Positions 1 through 10,290 of a stretch of DNA of 64,000 nucleotides are shown in pieces. A program made the translations under genes and the position numbers. The stretch comes from Diplonema papillatum. Its lineage: Eukaryota > Euglenozoa > Diplonemea > Diplonemida > Diplonemidae. The stretch lies in the NCBI GenBank assembly GCA_030068145.1, contig JAPJBO010000198.1, positions 186,001 through 250,000 on the forward strand, read 5' to 3'. The notes under the pieces were generated by a model. That model searched no databases and was not told the origin of the DNA. It worked only from the letters and a program-made list of their open reading frames with translations. Each line of letters opens with the position of its first letter. Within the stretch, counting starts at the first letter, position 1.

Positions 1-170
1 GAATGCAGATGTCTGTAGCGATAGCCTGCTTTATTAGTCACAAGGTGACTACCTCTTCGATCGTACGTCGTGCTTCCGGCGTTTGCACTCTAATATGCTC
101 GCCTGTGATAGACTGCGGATAGACTGTGATAAACAGCAGCCAATTCGATGCGGTTCAGGGGGGTGGACTG
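1..170 (-). repeat. Degraded copy of inverted-repeat family C
   Basis: Read on the minus strand this stretch matches the family C block at about 43500-43670, including the order 'cagtctatc...', 'gaggtagtcacc-tgtgacta' and 'ctacagat-tctgcattc'. Family C elements elsewhere (22737-22917) end in GAGCCGGTCC-type inverted termini. No coding signal was seen. Confidence 0.6.
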
Positions 171-1170
171 GCCCAGCCAGTGCAGGTCCCGGCCCGGATA
201 CAGGGAAGCACATGAGTCTTGTGTACCAGGAAACCAGTTTCCGTGGGGTGGCGAAGTGCAGCACGGCGCTGGAGTTGCTGATCACGAAGAAAGGTTGGTA
301 CAAACTCGGTCAGACTGGAAAGGCAGCCCCGTCCCCCATTGCGTTAGTGCACAGCACTTCTCCTTCCGCTCTTCCCGCTCACCCACCCCTCCACCTCCCA
401 TACCTACACTCGTACACCACTACACAGTGAACCCCGGTCATTCCCTCCCCAGACCGGAAAATGTTTCCTTTTGGTTGTGTGAAACTGTCGAGGTGGCCGC
501 CCAGCTGCGAATGGCAACGGAGGAGAGGTGTTCAGTCAGTCCACACACGAAAACCACAAGTTGAATCTGGTTCGGGTGCGGTGTTCATGCGCCAAGCTTT
601 CCCCCTTGAAACGCCTGCGTTTGATGACTCTCGCTTACGAGAGGTCATCGCAAGACGACGAAGCAAGCTCGTCTTCGCCGTTCCACTCGACAACGCCGAT
701 CAGACAGAAGGGAGAGTGGGCGCAAAGCGTTCAACAAAAAAGGACGCACGTAGTTCCCCTCTTGCTTGGGCTGCCCCTCGAGTATTTTTGGAGCATTTTT
801 TGCTTTTTCTTTCTGACGAAACAAGGCCGTCGAAGACCCTGGTTGCCAACAACAAAATAGCTCGGAACTGTTTGAAAAGTAGAAGAGCCCTTGAGGGGGT
901 ACCGAATCGCTTGCACTGGGCACGAGTACGTCATGTTGCCGGCAGCAAGTGAGGGTGCCTGGTCGTGCCACAGATGCTGAGTCCTATTCGCCAGCCTGCC
1001 AGCTGCTAGACCCCCAAATTAAGCTTAAGCCTCTACGAACGGAAGGAGACGGGTGTGTCTACGGTGCAAAAACCCTCTGGGGAGACCTTGGGCTTAAGCT
1101 CAAAGAGTTTTATGACTCCATAATGGTACCCCCGAAAACCGAAGTAACGAAGTACAGACCTCCGCACAAA
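171..1170. other. No gene recognised; one family A fragment
   Basis: Open frames here show no recognisable domain and no splice-supported structure. About 715-805 matches the 3' half of interspersed family A ('gcgttcaacaaaaaa...ccctcgagtattttt'), which is complete at 34917-35145. Confidence 0.5.
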
Positions 1171-1310
1171 CTAGTGTGATGGACCTTTCTTCGGATGGGC
1201 TCACGCACTCAAAGATCGACTTATACGCGCCAACTGCGCAGAAACTCCGCAGGAACTAGGCAGGGGTGCGACGGACCTTTCTTCGGAGGGGCTCGCAAAC
1301 TGGGGTTCCG
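1171..1310 (-). repeat. Inverted copy of the leader repeat of the 31.8-kb gene
   Basis: Positions 1171-1229 are the reverse complement of the duplicated leader at 31529-31582 and 31651-31704: GTATAAGTCGATCTTTGAGT, then a CCTCCGAAGAAAGG block, then a CACACTAG end. A second, partial block ('ggacctttcttcggaggggctcgc') follows at about 1275-1300. The leader of a coding gene is therefore a dispersed repeat. Confidence 0.7.
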
Positions 1311-1774
1311 CATACTTAACCACTTCCGGACGAACTACCACTGTAGTGGTAGTTAACTCACGAAAGTTCGCGGGTGTCACGTTCGCGGGCGAGAGGCCAA
1401 ATAATGGTCGAAGGTGGTCGCTGTTTGCTGTATCGGAAAGATCCGACACAAAACTTTGAAATGCGTCCTTCACCCGGGCAGAAGTCCTGCTCCGAGCTCC
1501 AACGGATACCTGAGGTTCGCCATGGAGCCACCCCTTTTCCCAAATTAACCCTGCCCCCCTCCGTCCTTAAGTGGTTAAGAACCAGGAACTCCTCAGAACG
1601 GTTTTGTACCACATCTATTCACAGATTCACAGAGCGACCCCCTTCCGTGAAGAGTTAAAGGATTGAAACACGGTGCATCCCTTTTCAAGGACTCTCTCCC
1701 ATCATTGCACGAAAGGTTCCTCCTCCCCTCTCCTTGTTCTGTCAGTAGACTTTGCTAGCATCAAACATTAAGCC
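1311..1774. other. Unassigned, with a short perfect palindrome
   Basis: No gene recognised. A perfect 22-bp palindrome sits at 1333-1354 (AACTACCACT and its complement with a GT centre). Confidence 0.5.
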
Positions 1775-2180
1775 GGTCCATCCCTATCTTCTGGAACTGT
1801 CATCGAATTGCCTGCCGCTGTTCATTGTAGCGAATCGAGGTCCACCACAGTCTATCAGGTCCATCCCTATCCCCTAAGGGGGGGGGCTAAATACAATTGT
1901 CTTGGAATACAATTGTGTCCTTTGCATACAATTGTCTTTTTCATTGGCCGGTTTCAGAGTCCGTCCAGCTGAATAGAGTTGTGTTGGAACAGAGTTGGTT
2001 TTGGTGCAGTTGCCTTGGAATACAATTGTGTCCTTTGCATACAATTGTCTTGGAATACAATTGTGTCCTTTGCATACAATTGTCTTTTTCATTGGCCGGT
2101 TTCAGAGCCCGTCCAGCTGAACAGAGTTGTGTTGGAACACAGTTGGTTTTGGTGCAGTTGCCTTGGAATACAATTGTGCA
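1775..2180. repeat. Family C fragment and tandem CAATTG-rich repeats
   Basis: 1775-1880 is a family C copy ('gccggtccatccc...cctgccgctgttcatt'). From 1890 to 2180 a unit containing TACAATTGTGTCC, CATACAATTGTC and 'ggccggtttcagag-ccgtccagctga-tagagttgtgttggaac' is repeated, two long copies plus one short internal copy. The CAATTG cores are themselves palindromic. Confidence 0.7.
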
Positions 2181-3581
2181 CACGGTTTCTAATCGTGGAC
2201 CCTCCACAACAGGTCTGGACTCCGGTAGACTGGAGACCGGTGGTCACTTTTGTCAAGTTGTCAGTGACTGTTGTGAAACTTTGTGGGCTATTACGAGCCA
2301 CTGCGCAAGCGTACTAAGTAGCGTGATGACCCGGCAGGGACGTGGTTTGTCGTAAGTCGTTCGGCGGTGGCGAGGCCAGTGCTGTGGCGTCGCCGACTAT
2401 CTCTGCCGGCCGTAGAAGATTCTTCCGCAAAATCAGTGGAGAAGTAGAGTGATAGTAGTGTAGGTGGCGCACGTCGGAGCGTTTGTAGGTGGCGCGTTGG
2501 AGACGAAATCGGCTCGTGCAGCTTGGCTACGTGTTGTCCGCCCTCCGCCAGGCTCTGGGACCGGAGTCCCGGAGGGACGGACTGTCTCCGTCTTGGCCGC
2601 GTGACAAGGCGTGCTTATCTGTAGTTTAGCAAGCGAGTGTCAGCCACATTCGGACACTCCTAATTCCAGACCATTAAATGCTCGAGGAAATGAGAATCTC
2701 GTCGAAAGTTGAACATCCTGAATACAGCTATTATGTAAAATAACCGATCAGGCAGTGCGTTCAACGAAGACGACTCGATCTTCCCATCGAGCTCTTGTTT
2801 TTGACCGCAAGTTGACATGCCCGGTCTGGGGTTGACATAGTCGTACGAAAGGCTCACCGTGAAAGGCCAACTTTGGATTGGTCTGTGTGGATCACGGGCT
2901 CAATCCGAGAAGGAGGCCGCAGTTCGCACAAAACCGCAGTTCCTCATGTTTGTATTCCTTGCACATGCCCGCAAACCCGCCCACCCGGACGGACTTCTTT
3001 TTACGAGAACAACTGGAAACAGTGTTCCCAGACGCACTAACAAATCTGGTCCCTGCTGCGCTGAGAGCTCCTGAACCACTTCACAGTGTCGTTCAGAGCC
3101 CAGAAAGCCACCTGTCATCCGAGACTACGCAGACGAACAGGATGCTTAAAAAAAGAAAAAGAATTATTACAAGAAAATCGTCGTCGCCGAGCTTTCGAAT
3201 ACGAAGTCTCGAGTCGGCGTATTCCTTTTGCGTCCTCTGGTCCTCAAGTTTCACTTTTGCTCACGACGATTCCACTCGCCCGGGTTGCACCTACGTGGGG
3301 TTTGCTTCCTGTGACACAGTGGCGTATAGCCAAACACTGTACCTGGCGCTGACAGCAAATACGAAAACCTTCGTGAAAAAAGTGACGTGGACGAAACAGG
3401 CAGTGGCAACTGGATCCCAGGCCTCGACTATGAGATCCGAGAATTGTACGAGCTAGCTTTTTCCCGGTCAAAATTGCACAGGATGGCAGAGCGACCGGGC
3501 ATCGGCCTTCAGGCTCGGGTTCGAACCCTGCCGAACACACTTTCCCGGTCGTTATTTCTGGGGTCGAATGTCGCGGTTATT
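2181..3581. other. No gene recognised
   Basis: The longest frames give low-complexity or featureless translations. A tRNA-like pair of boxes lies at about 3488-3533 but its spacing is too short for a normal tRNA gene (see rejected items). Confidence 0.4.
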
Positions 3582-3790
3582 GAGTCACCCCGGGGGGGGG
3601 GGATTAGGGCCAGTTGGGGAAAACGGAGTCGGGGGGGACCCCCGAACTGCTTCACTCGAACTCAGCATCGCCCGATTTATTTTGCTTCACCAGAAATTAG
3701 CATCGCCCGAGCTTTGCTTCACCAGAACTTAGCTTCGCCCGAACGTTACTTGAATGCTGCCTCTAGTCTCGCTGGGCGCCGCGGTCTTTT
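3582..3790 (+). repeat. Short copy of an element holding a 16-bp CCGAACTT-type array
   Basis: The order 'gtcaccccgggg...aaacggagtcggg', then degenerate 16-bp units such as CCGAACTTAGCTTCGC, then 'gctgcctctagtctcgc' matches a longer copy at 40371-41025. Only about five units remain here. Confidence 0.65.
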
Positions 3791-4853
3791 CCGTGAGCAC
3801 ATTAATCTAGGACAGCCATCAATTCATCAAAGCGAGGCGACCCGCCGAGAAATCAGCCCCGTCCGCCGAACACGGCAAGGAAGTGGTGCTCCCGCCGACT
3901 GAGGACCGCTCGCGGCTGGTGCCGGGCACCGCCAAAACACGAAAGCATCAGGCATAGCAAAAACAGCCCCTGAACGACAGCAGTCCCTGAGGCTGTTTAT
4001 TCAAGAATGGGGAGGTTAACATGTTGTGCCGGACGATTGCCAGCCAAGGTAGTAACGTGGTAAACTGGGGTTCGGCACTCAAAAACAGTTGCCGTAAACG
4101 GAAATACGTTGGACCGGAAAAAATGGTCCAACTCACCTATTTTGGGCTCTGGCGGTCCATTTTTTGTCCGGTCCAACTTTTTTCGGGGATCGTGGGGACT
4201 TAGTGAAATTTCGCGGCTGGCCACTGAACAGCACTCGCTCCACTCCGTAGTTTGAAAGTCGCGCATGGGCCCGCCGCCAGGAGTTCCCGAACAATGCGCG
4301 GCACTGCGTAACCCTCTTTGTGCCCTCCAGCAACCCGCAACGAAGCACCCTGGCCATAGCCCTGTGGTAGGTAATCACAAGCACTTCCTTGCGTGGAAGG
4401 ATGTTTGATCGCGACCGGTTGCGGTTGGTCAGCCGAGGGTGAACCTAATGCGTCCACCGTCTGTCCCATGCTTTGGTCATACTTCGCTGTCTCAGACCGG
4501 TTTAGTTCGTACTTCTTTCCGAGTCAGAAAAAAGTCAGTCTCGGACCGAGTCGGAAAAAAGTACGAAAAAGTACGAAAAAAGTCAGACGAGCCGTCCGTT
4601 GATTTTTTAGAGTTCGCTTGAAATTCCGGGGGTTTAGGGGGTTTTCTGGGTAGACTTGAGGGATGAACGAAGAGGTGACCGGCGTAGTGCACATCCATTG
4701 CGCTGTTCTCATCCAGAGGGCGGAGCAAGGTTACCGACGCCTCAGCAACGTTCTTCGAGCTCGCGGTCGATTACGAGCTGTGCAGCGGTCTGACGTTGAC
4801 GCTCTCAAAACTCGGTGCCGTGAGAAGCAAAACCCGGGTGGAAGTGAGAAACG
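3791..4853. other. No gene; two short foldback sequences
   Basis: 4108-4182 is a hairpin: GTTGGACCGGAAAAAATGG pairs with its near-complement ending GTCCGGTCCAAC. 4506-4570 is another, with TTCGTACTTCTTTCCGAGTC facing GAGTCGGAAAAAAGTACGAA. The second resembles on a small scale the arms of the large foldback elements at 17.4 and 44.5 kb. Confidence 0.55.
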
Positions 4854-5155
4854 ATGGATGGCAAGGGACGAACTGCCCGAACCGCAGACGGCGGTTTACT
4901 TCGACGGCGGTTCGAGGAACAACGGAACGCAAGGGGCCATATCCGGAGCAGGAGCCGTGTACTACCTCGCGGGGAAAAACAGTGGAGATATGCGCCCCGA
5001 TCGAAGAGCGAGCCACCAACAACGTCGCAGAATACACGACTCCTCTCAAGGTCCTGCACGGACTACAGGATCAGCCGGGGCTAAGCGGAGAGTTGATTGT
5101 TAGGGGGGACAGCGGGCTGTTCGTTGATCAGATGTTAGGGAAGGCGCGCTGTTAG
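4854..5155 (+). pseudogene. Frameshifted RNase HI-type domain fragment
   Basis: RNase HI cuts the RNA strand of RNA-DNA hybrids using an Asp-Glu-Asp-Asp set. Seen here: AVYFDGGSRNNG (first Asp) in the frame that includes 4891, then after a one-base shift near 4975 TNNVAEY (the Glu) and VRGDSGLFVDQMLG (the second Asp). These are the hallmark blocks of the single-domain 'FDGGS...NNVAEY...GDS' RNase H group. The frame stops at 5153-5155 before the expected C-terminal helix and final Asp/His. The frameshift and early stop make it a pseudogene; it could come from a retroelement or from a cellular RNase H copy. Confidence 0.7.
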
Positions 5156-7428
5156 CTTGCCATCGCTAGGAGCATGTCTTGAGCGTCGGGCCAGGCTCCA
5201 GCGTTCGGTCGAGCTCCTTGCACGTCGATCGGATACACCGCAGTCGGTGGGTTTGGATTCCGCCCACGGATATGTGTCGACACGGAACTCTTTCCTTCGG
5301 CAGTCCTTGTTGTATTAGTGGTATGGTCCTTTGCCAGAGTGAGTCAATGCCTCTCATCTCATCTGTAAGACACGCATGCTCTTGACAGACGCTAGCGTCC
5401 AGCATTGTGCATGTGTGGTGGTTTTGACAAGGGGCTCACCGGACACTCGAGCGAGCTTCGTTACTTCATCGCTGTAGGTTCCCCCCTGCCCCGGGAGGCC
5501 TGCTTAGCTGTCCTCGGATTGGCGGTGCTGCTTTTGTTCTTGGACTTTTATTGGCATCGCTTGTGGGCTGCATCTTCAATTTCGCGCGATCCCAACGTCC
5601 TGTTCGTCTCTCCCGCTTCAGGGTGGCAGTTTTCCGGAGTCCCGTGTCGCCTGCGGCACGGCGCGCACCTTTTCGCCGGCCTTCCGTCTGCTCTCGTGCG
5701 GCGGCTTCGTACGCATGCAATACGGCCTCAAAGGCCTTGTCTGTCGGCCATTTCGGACCTTTTGATTTGGCGCCTCCGAGCGATGTCAGACGATCACTGT
5801 GCATTTCTTTCGCCGGGGGTGAAACGTCGTCTGCTCTGCGCCCTTCTGCGCAATTCTGCTACCTCTGCCTGCGCTCGCGTCTTTGGGATCAGCGCCCTTC
5901 CCTAACGATTACTAATACTGACCGAAAAGTGGTGTTACCCACTAGGAGCCTACCACTTCTATCAAACTTCTATATTCAGAGGGGGTGTGTCACTTTTTAT
6001 TTTGATATGGCAAAAATGACCACCCTATGGCAGCGCACACAGTCACCAAAGGTTTCACTAAATCGACCAATTTTCGATGCTATGAGCGCAGGTGTCCCCG
6101 GTCTCTCTGTTCCCGAGGGTTTAGAAAAAAAAGATGACCCCGCGTTCAACCCGATATAATTATATTTAGATCATACCGGGAGCGCGTGATACGTGTGATA
6201 TGTGCATGAAGTGCCTCCAGGAGTGTGGTGCCATGCACACGACTACGACTGCAGCAACAACTACGACGGCAAGGTGCAAAGTTCCAAAACGACTACTTGG
6301 ACAGGCGTCTTCAAGCTGTCCGAATTGGATGTTTGTTGTGAACGCTCCTATCTATGCACCCCCCAGAAGTATTCTGCTTCGGATGCTACACAGCGTGCCT
6401 TTCGGCGGAGCAGAACCCATCTGCCTCTTGATATCCTCTGGAAGGAGCAAATTCGGGCAAAGTGCCGACCACGGCTGCGGTGAGAACAATGCCACACGCA
6501 TTCTTTATCGAGGTTCCGACACTGCCGCATGGTTTTGCAACACAGCTCGTTGACATGGAATACAATGAGAAGGAGAACATGCAACGTTTTGCGATTGAAG
6601 AATTCGGATGCAGTTGCAGAGAATTCTTCAGGAGCCTGCTGACAGCCGCAAAACCTCGGCCGTACAAGGAATACAACGCATTATCGCATCTTGGTGGTGG
6701 GATGGTAGTGCGCCTGATACCAGCCGGCAGCAAAATAAACGGGTACTCTTCAAGACGGCACAGAAGGTGGGGCGTTCCACAGGGTTGTGCACAAGCTGGA
6801 CATCGTATTATCATGCAGGATTCGAAGGTGAGCGTATCTTACTCTCACTTCTGCAAGCGACGACCGTCCAAACAAAAAGAGCCGGCGCAGTTAGCGCGAT
6901 CGGAGACGGAAACTGTCCACAGAAACTCCCGGTACTCTTCCTCTTGCTTCTCTGGGAATGACTGATATACCACGTATTTTAGAACAAACACTTAGAAGAC
7001 TTACCGAGCAGCTAGCGGTGGTATTTGGGCACCTTTAGCTAAAATGCTGGTCGGGTGGCCGGGGGTAGGCAAAAGGCCCTACCAATCCAGAAGCTCAGGA
7101 CAGGCTCGACGCTCCTGTCCTGAGGGCCACCGTGTGTATGCCAGACGGAAAACTCTCAAATGCCTTTTGTGGTTTCTGGTTAAATGGATGAACCAGGGAA
7201 GGAACAAATCTGCACATAACAATGTCATGTACGTTCAGGATGATCGTGAACAAAGTTATGCTGAAACAAGGAAAGATGGCAGCAGAAGCCGCACCACTCC
7301 TCTCCCAGATAGCACTGGGCGCTGACGAGCAGTGCATGGCGGGATTGCCGCGGCTGTTTTGAAATACGGTGACCACGTCAGCAACGCCGGTGGCCCGTCG
7401 TTTTGGCGCGGCTGTGATGCAAAACGGA
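5156..7428. other. Unassigned region with open frames of unknown meaning
   Basis: Several frames are open (minus 5804-5466, a basic Arg/Lys/Ala-rich 112 residues; plus 6202-6483 and 6462-6965), but none shows a family I recognise. A possible splice donor (GCG|GTGAGA) lies at the end of the 6202 frame, so an unrecognised spliced gene cannot be excluded. The motif 'cttctatcaaa-ttctatattcag' occurs at about 5956 and again at 8311, marking a minor repeat. Confidence 0.35.
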
Positions 7429-8000
7429 GCCAGTCGCCCAGCCAGTCGCCCAGCCAGTCGCCCAGCCAGTCGCCCAGCCAGTCGCCCAGCCAGTCGCCCA
7501 GCCAGTCGCCCAGCCAGTCGCCCAGCCAGTCGCCCAGCCAGTCGCCCAGCCAGTCGCCCAGCCAGTCGCCCAGCCAGTCGCCCAGCCAGTCGCCCAGCCA
7601 GTCGCCCAGCCAGTCGCCCAGCCAGTCGCCCAGCCAGTCGCCCAGCCAGTCGCCCAGCCAGTCGCCCAGCCAGCCGCCCAGCCAGTCGCCCAGCCAGTCG
7701 CCCAGCCAGTCGCCCAGCCAGTCGCCCAGCCAGTCGCCCAGCCAGTCGCCCAGCCAGTCGCCCAGCCAGTCGCCCAGCCAGTCGCCCAGCCCAGCCCCTG
7801 CCCAGCCAGTCGCCCAGCCAGTCGCCCAGCCAGTCGCCCAGCCAGTCGCCCAGCCAGTCGCCCAGCCAGCTGCCCAGCCCAGCCAGCTGCCCAGCCAGTC
7901 GCCCAGCCAGTCGCCCAGCCAGTCGCCCAGCCAGTCGCCCAGCCAGTCGCCCAGCCAGTCGCCCAGCCAGTCGCCCAGCCAGCTGCCCAGCCAGCCGCCA
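7429..8000. repeat. 12-bp minisatellite, about 47 units
   Basis: Unit CAGTCGCCCAGC, nearly perfect over about 570 bp, with a few variants (CAGCCGCCCAGC near 7670; a break with CAGCCCCTGCC near 7790-7800; CAGCTGCCCAGC near 7867 and 7980). Because the period is a multiple of three and the unit has no stop on either strand, long spurious frames (Ser-Pro-Ser-Gln, Arg-Pro-Ala-Ser, Gly-Arg-Leu-Ala, Gly-Asp-Trp-Leu) run through it. I do not regard these as genes. Confidence 0.95.
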
Positions 8001-8455
8001 GGACAACACCCTTGTGAGCTGGTGGCAGGGAAAGGCCGAGGCGAGCCATCCAGTGCATCAGCACAAGAAACGCAAGGTCGCTTGCACATTGGCCCCTTGC
8101 CAAGATGAACATCACAGGTGGCCAGAAAGTACTGGTGGTGTTGGCAAGGCCAGTGTCTTTACCTCGCCCGAAATGGGTCCAAAGGGCCGCGTGCAGCGCG
8201 AACCACAACCGCAGTTGGGCTTGCGCGCAGAAAACGGGAGTTCGGCTCAAGAAAACGTCAGCGTTGTGCACCATCATTATAACAATAAAAATTGACACCC
8301 CCTACTCCATACAACTTCTATCAAATTTCTATATTCAGCATTGTGGGTAACACCAGAAAGGATCGAATGTTTCTTGCCGGCCCTTTCATTGTCACCTTCT
8401 CCGGGTATTCAGGTTCTTATATACCTCTTACCAAGAAAACAAAGCACCAACTATA

Positions 8456-9571
8456 ATGAGGACTAACTGCCTTGTGTTCGCGGCAACGTGCTTGTGTTTG
8501 CTTGAGTCTGCAAGCGGCCAGAGGGGAGTCATCATCATCGGTGACGATGCCCCTGGGGATGAAGCGCCTGTGGATTTTGAGTCGAGCTCACCCGAAACGG
8601 TCGCTCCTCGCACAATCACACCCGACACCGGCGGCAATGTGGTCTGCATAGTAGATGCAGACTGCCAATCGTTGGATACGAAGGCAACGTGTGCCAGCGA
8701 CGGGGGTTGCACGTGCTCGGCGGGCTTCGACTCGTTCTCCGTCGGAGGTATTGTCATCCGTGACTGTTTCCCGGCCAGCTTCAACCACACCAGCAAGCGC
8801 CCTGCTACGCAGACGGGCAGGTTTGCGAATGGAGACTTCGCGGCGTTCACCGACATCGTCCGCGCCGTGTTCATCCGGGAGTGGGAGAAGGCAACGGGAC
8901 TGAAGCTGGATACCGTGGTGTTTCGAGCGGGGTCCGTCGTGTACACGGCGACGTACGAAGCCAACACGTTGGAGTTGGCCGCGATGGGGGCTTCGATGCA
9001 GGCCTTCACGGATGGGCTTGATGCAGACCCGGTTGCGAGCAAGATCTTGAGCCCGAGGAGTTTGACTGGTATTAGCACTGGGTTCGCTGCTAATACCACG
9101 TGCACCCTCGAACACGCGAGCCAGACGATTTTGGTGGGGAGTCTGTGTAATGCTGTCGAGTGCGATGCTGGCTACGTGCTGTTCGTCGCCGGAACCGGGA
9201 ATCAAATCTGCATTGCCGGGAGAGTGGACGACTCGGACGACGACCTCTCAGACAGTGCTATCGCGGGCATCGTCATCGGCAGCGTGTTCGGGTGCCTGCT
9301 GCTCCTGGCTGTGCTTGTCTTCATCGGCCTCGCGGCGAAGAAGGCCAATTCGCCGCGCGAGGAATCCGAACAGGCACCGCACGCAGTCGGCACGTTCGAA
9401 GAGGCGGCGCCCCCCACGGCCCCTACCGAAGCCGCGGCGGGGACCCTGGCGCCGCCGATGGACCAATCCGGGGCAGCGCTGTCCGTCTACAACACACCCT
9501 ACGGCGGCGAAATGGAAGCCGACCCCGCGCAGTCGCAGCTCCTCGTGTCAAACGCCCACCTTGACGCGTGA
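8456..9571 (+). CDS. Type I membrane protein, Cys-rich ectodomain (surface family member 1)
   Basis: Single-exon frame of 371 residues. The N-terminus MRTNCLVFAATCLCLL is a signal peptide, shared almost exactly with the paralogue at 18916-19998. Next come an acidic stretch (about 29-60), a small Cys motif at 64-87 (CIVDADC, ATC, GGCTCSAGF), a 110-residue globular part (about 100-215), a second Cys block (about 216-252: TCTLEH, LCNAVECDAGY, ICIAG), an acidic stalk DDSDDDLSD, one transmembrane helix (about 268-294) ended by AAKK, and a 75-residue cytoplasmic tail with YNTPYGG and MEADPAQSQLLVS, both conserved in the paralogue. Function unknown; a surface receptor or adhesin-like role is only inferred. 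ATG is chosen because the signal peptide begins there; a TATA-like TTATATACC lies about 31 bp upstream. Asn-X-Thr sites (HTS after N110, NTT) suggest glycosylation. Confidence 0.88.
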   Translation: MRTNCLVFAATCLCLLESASGQRGVIIIGDDAPGDEAPVDFESSSPETVAPRTITPDTGGNVVCIVDADCQSLDTKATCASDGGCTCSAGFDSFSVGGIVIRDCFPASFNHTSKRPATQTGRFANGDFAAFTDIVRAVFIREWEKATGLKLDTVVFRAGSVVYTATYEANTLELAAMGASMQAFTDGLDADPVASKILSPRSLTGISTGFAANTTCTLEHASQTILVGSLCNAVECDAGYVLFVAGTGNQICIAGRVDDSDDDLSDSAIAGIVIGSVFGCLLLLAVLVFIGLAAKKANSPREESEQAPHAVGTFEEAAPPTAPTEAAAGTLAPPMDQSGAALSVYNTPYGGEMEADPAQSQLLVSNAHLDA

Positions 9572-9754
9572 ACCACCCGCGGGAAAGCTGGCTGAGCGGA
9601 AGGAAGCCGAATCAGAGAGGAATCGGCCTCCCCAGAGCTAGATCATCGAATGATCCGGCAACAGCGGGACGCTTCATGTCAAGGGCAAACGGGCCATGCT
9701 TTTGTCGCTTGCCACCTTTGTCTGTCATCCTCTGTTACGTAACGGTTTACAGCG

Positions 9755-9961
9755 GCCGTGGTAATACGAAAGAGTGGTAAGCGACCGGATACTCCCGGGA
9801 CCGCGACGGGAGAGATGGTCTGCAGTCTAACTCGTCTCTCTCTGGCGCTCTCGCGCTCTCCTCTCTCTCTCGGAATTGTCAGCGCGGTAGCGATGGCAGC
9901 AAGAACACATATAGGTGGGTGCGGAGAATCCTGGGATTGCTAAGGCGTGACAACCTCTCTC

Positions 9962-10031
<70 letters not shown>

Positions 10032-10043
10032 TCTCTCTTTCGC
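9755..10043. repeat. Family D fragment and (CT)n microsatellite
   Basis: 9760-9845 matches family D ('agcgaccggatactcc...gggagagatggtc-tgca-tctaactcgtctctctct'), complete at 23036-23170. A (CT)n tract of about 40 units with one TAT interruption covers 9957-10043. It lies about 390 bp beyond the stop codon of the preceding gene. Confidence 0.85.
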
Positions 10044-10164
10044 TTCCTTTCGTTTGTCTGTGTCCGGTGCCCGTTTCCGGGCACCTGACTTTGACTCCAG
10101 TTTTTTATGGAAACCACGTGCATCGTGCTGTTGGTCGCCAAAAAAAAAAAAAAAAACACGAAAC

Positions 10165-10290
10165 ATTTTCTTTTGGGAACCCCACCGATCACCACAAGCA
10201 CGCACTAAGCTGAACTTCACAAGCATTCAAAAGGTCGAAAGACACCAATCTGTACGTCCATTCGGATCGTTGGAAACACAAAAAAGAGAG
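10165..10290 (+). repeat. Family I interspersed repeat, copy 1
   Basis: The block 'ttcttttgggaaccccacc-gatcaccaca-gcacgca-taag' followed by GGTCGAAAGACACCAATCTG and 'cgtccattcgg-atcgt-ggaaacaca' recurs at 12745-12872; the 3' half alone recurs at 45134-45190. It is preceded by an A17 run at 10141. No ORF. Confidence 0.8.

Noticed and set aside
3488..3545. tRNA-like sequence with A box TGGCAGAGCGACCGG and perfect B box GGTTCGAACCC
   Set aside because: The boxes are only about 34 bases apart and no acceptor-stem partner for the 3' strand is present upstream, so a functional tRNA cannot be folded. It might be a tRNA-derived relic.
7095..8298. Six-frame long ORFs of Gly-Arg-Leu-Ala, Trp-Ala-Thr-Gly or Ser-Pro-Ser-Gln repeats
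   Set aside because: They are by-products of a 12-bp minisatellite with no stop codon; sequence outside the array in these frames has no protein character.
9957..10043. Polypyrimidine (CT)n tract as a splice or promoter signal
   Set aside because: It is an ordinary microsatellite with no exon beside it.
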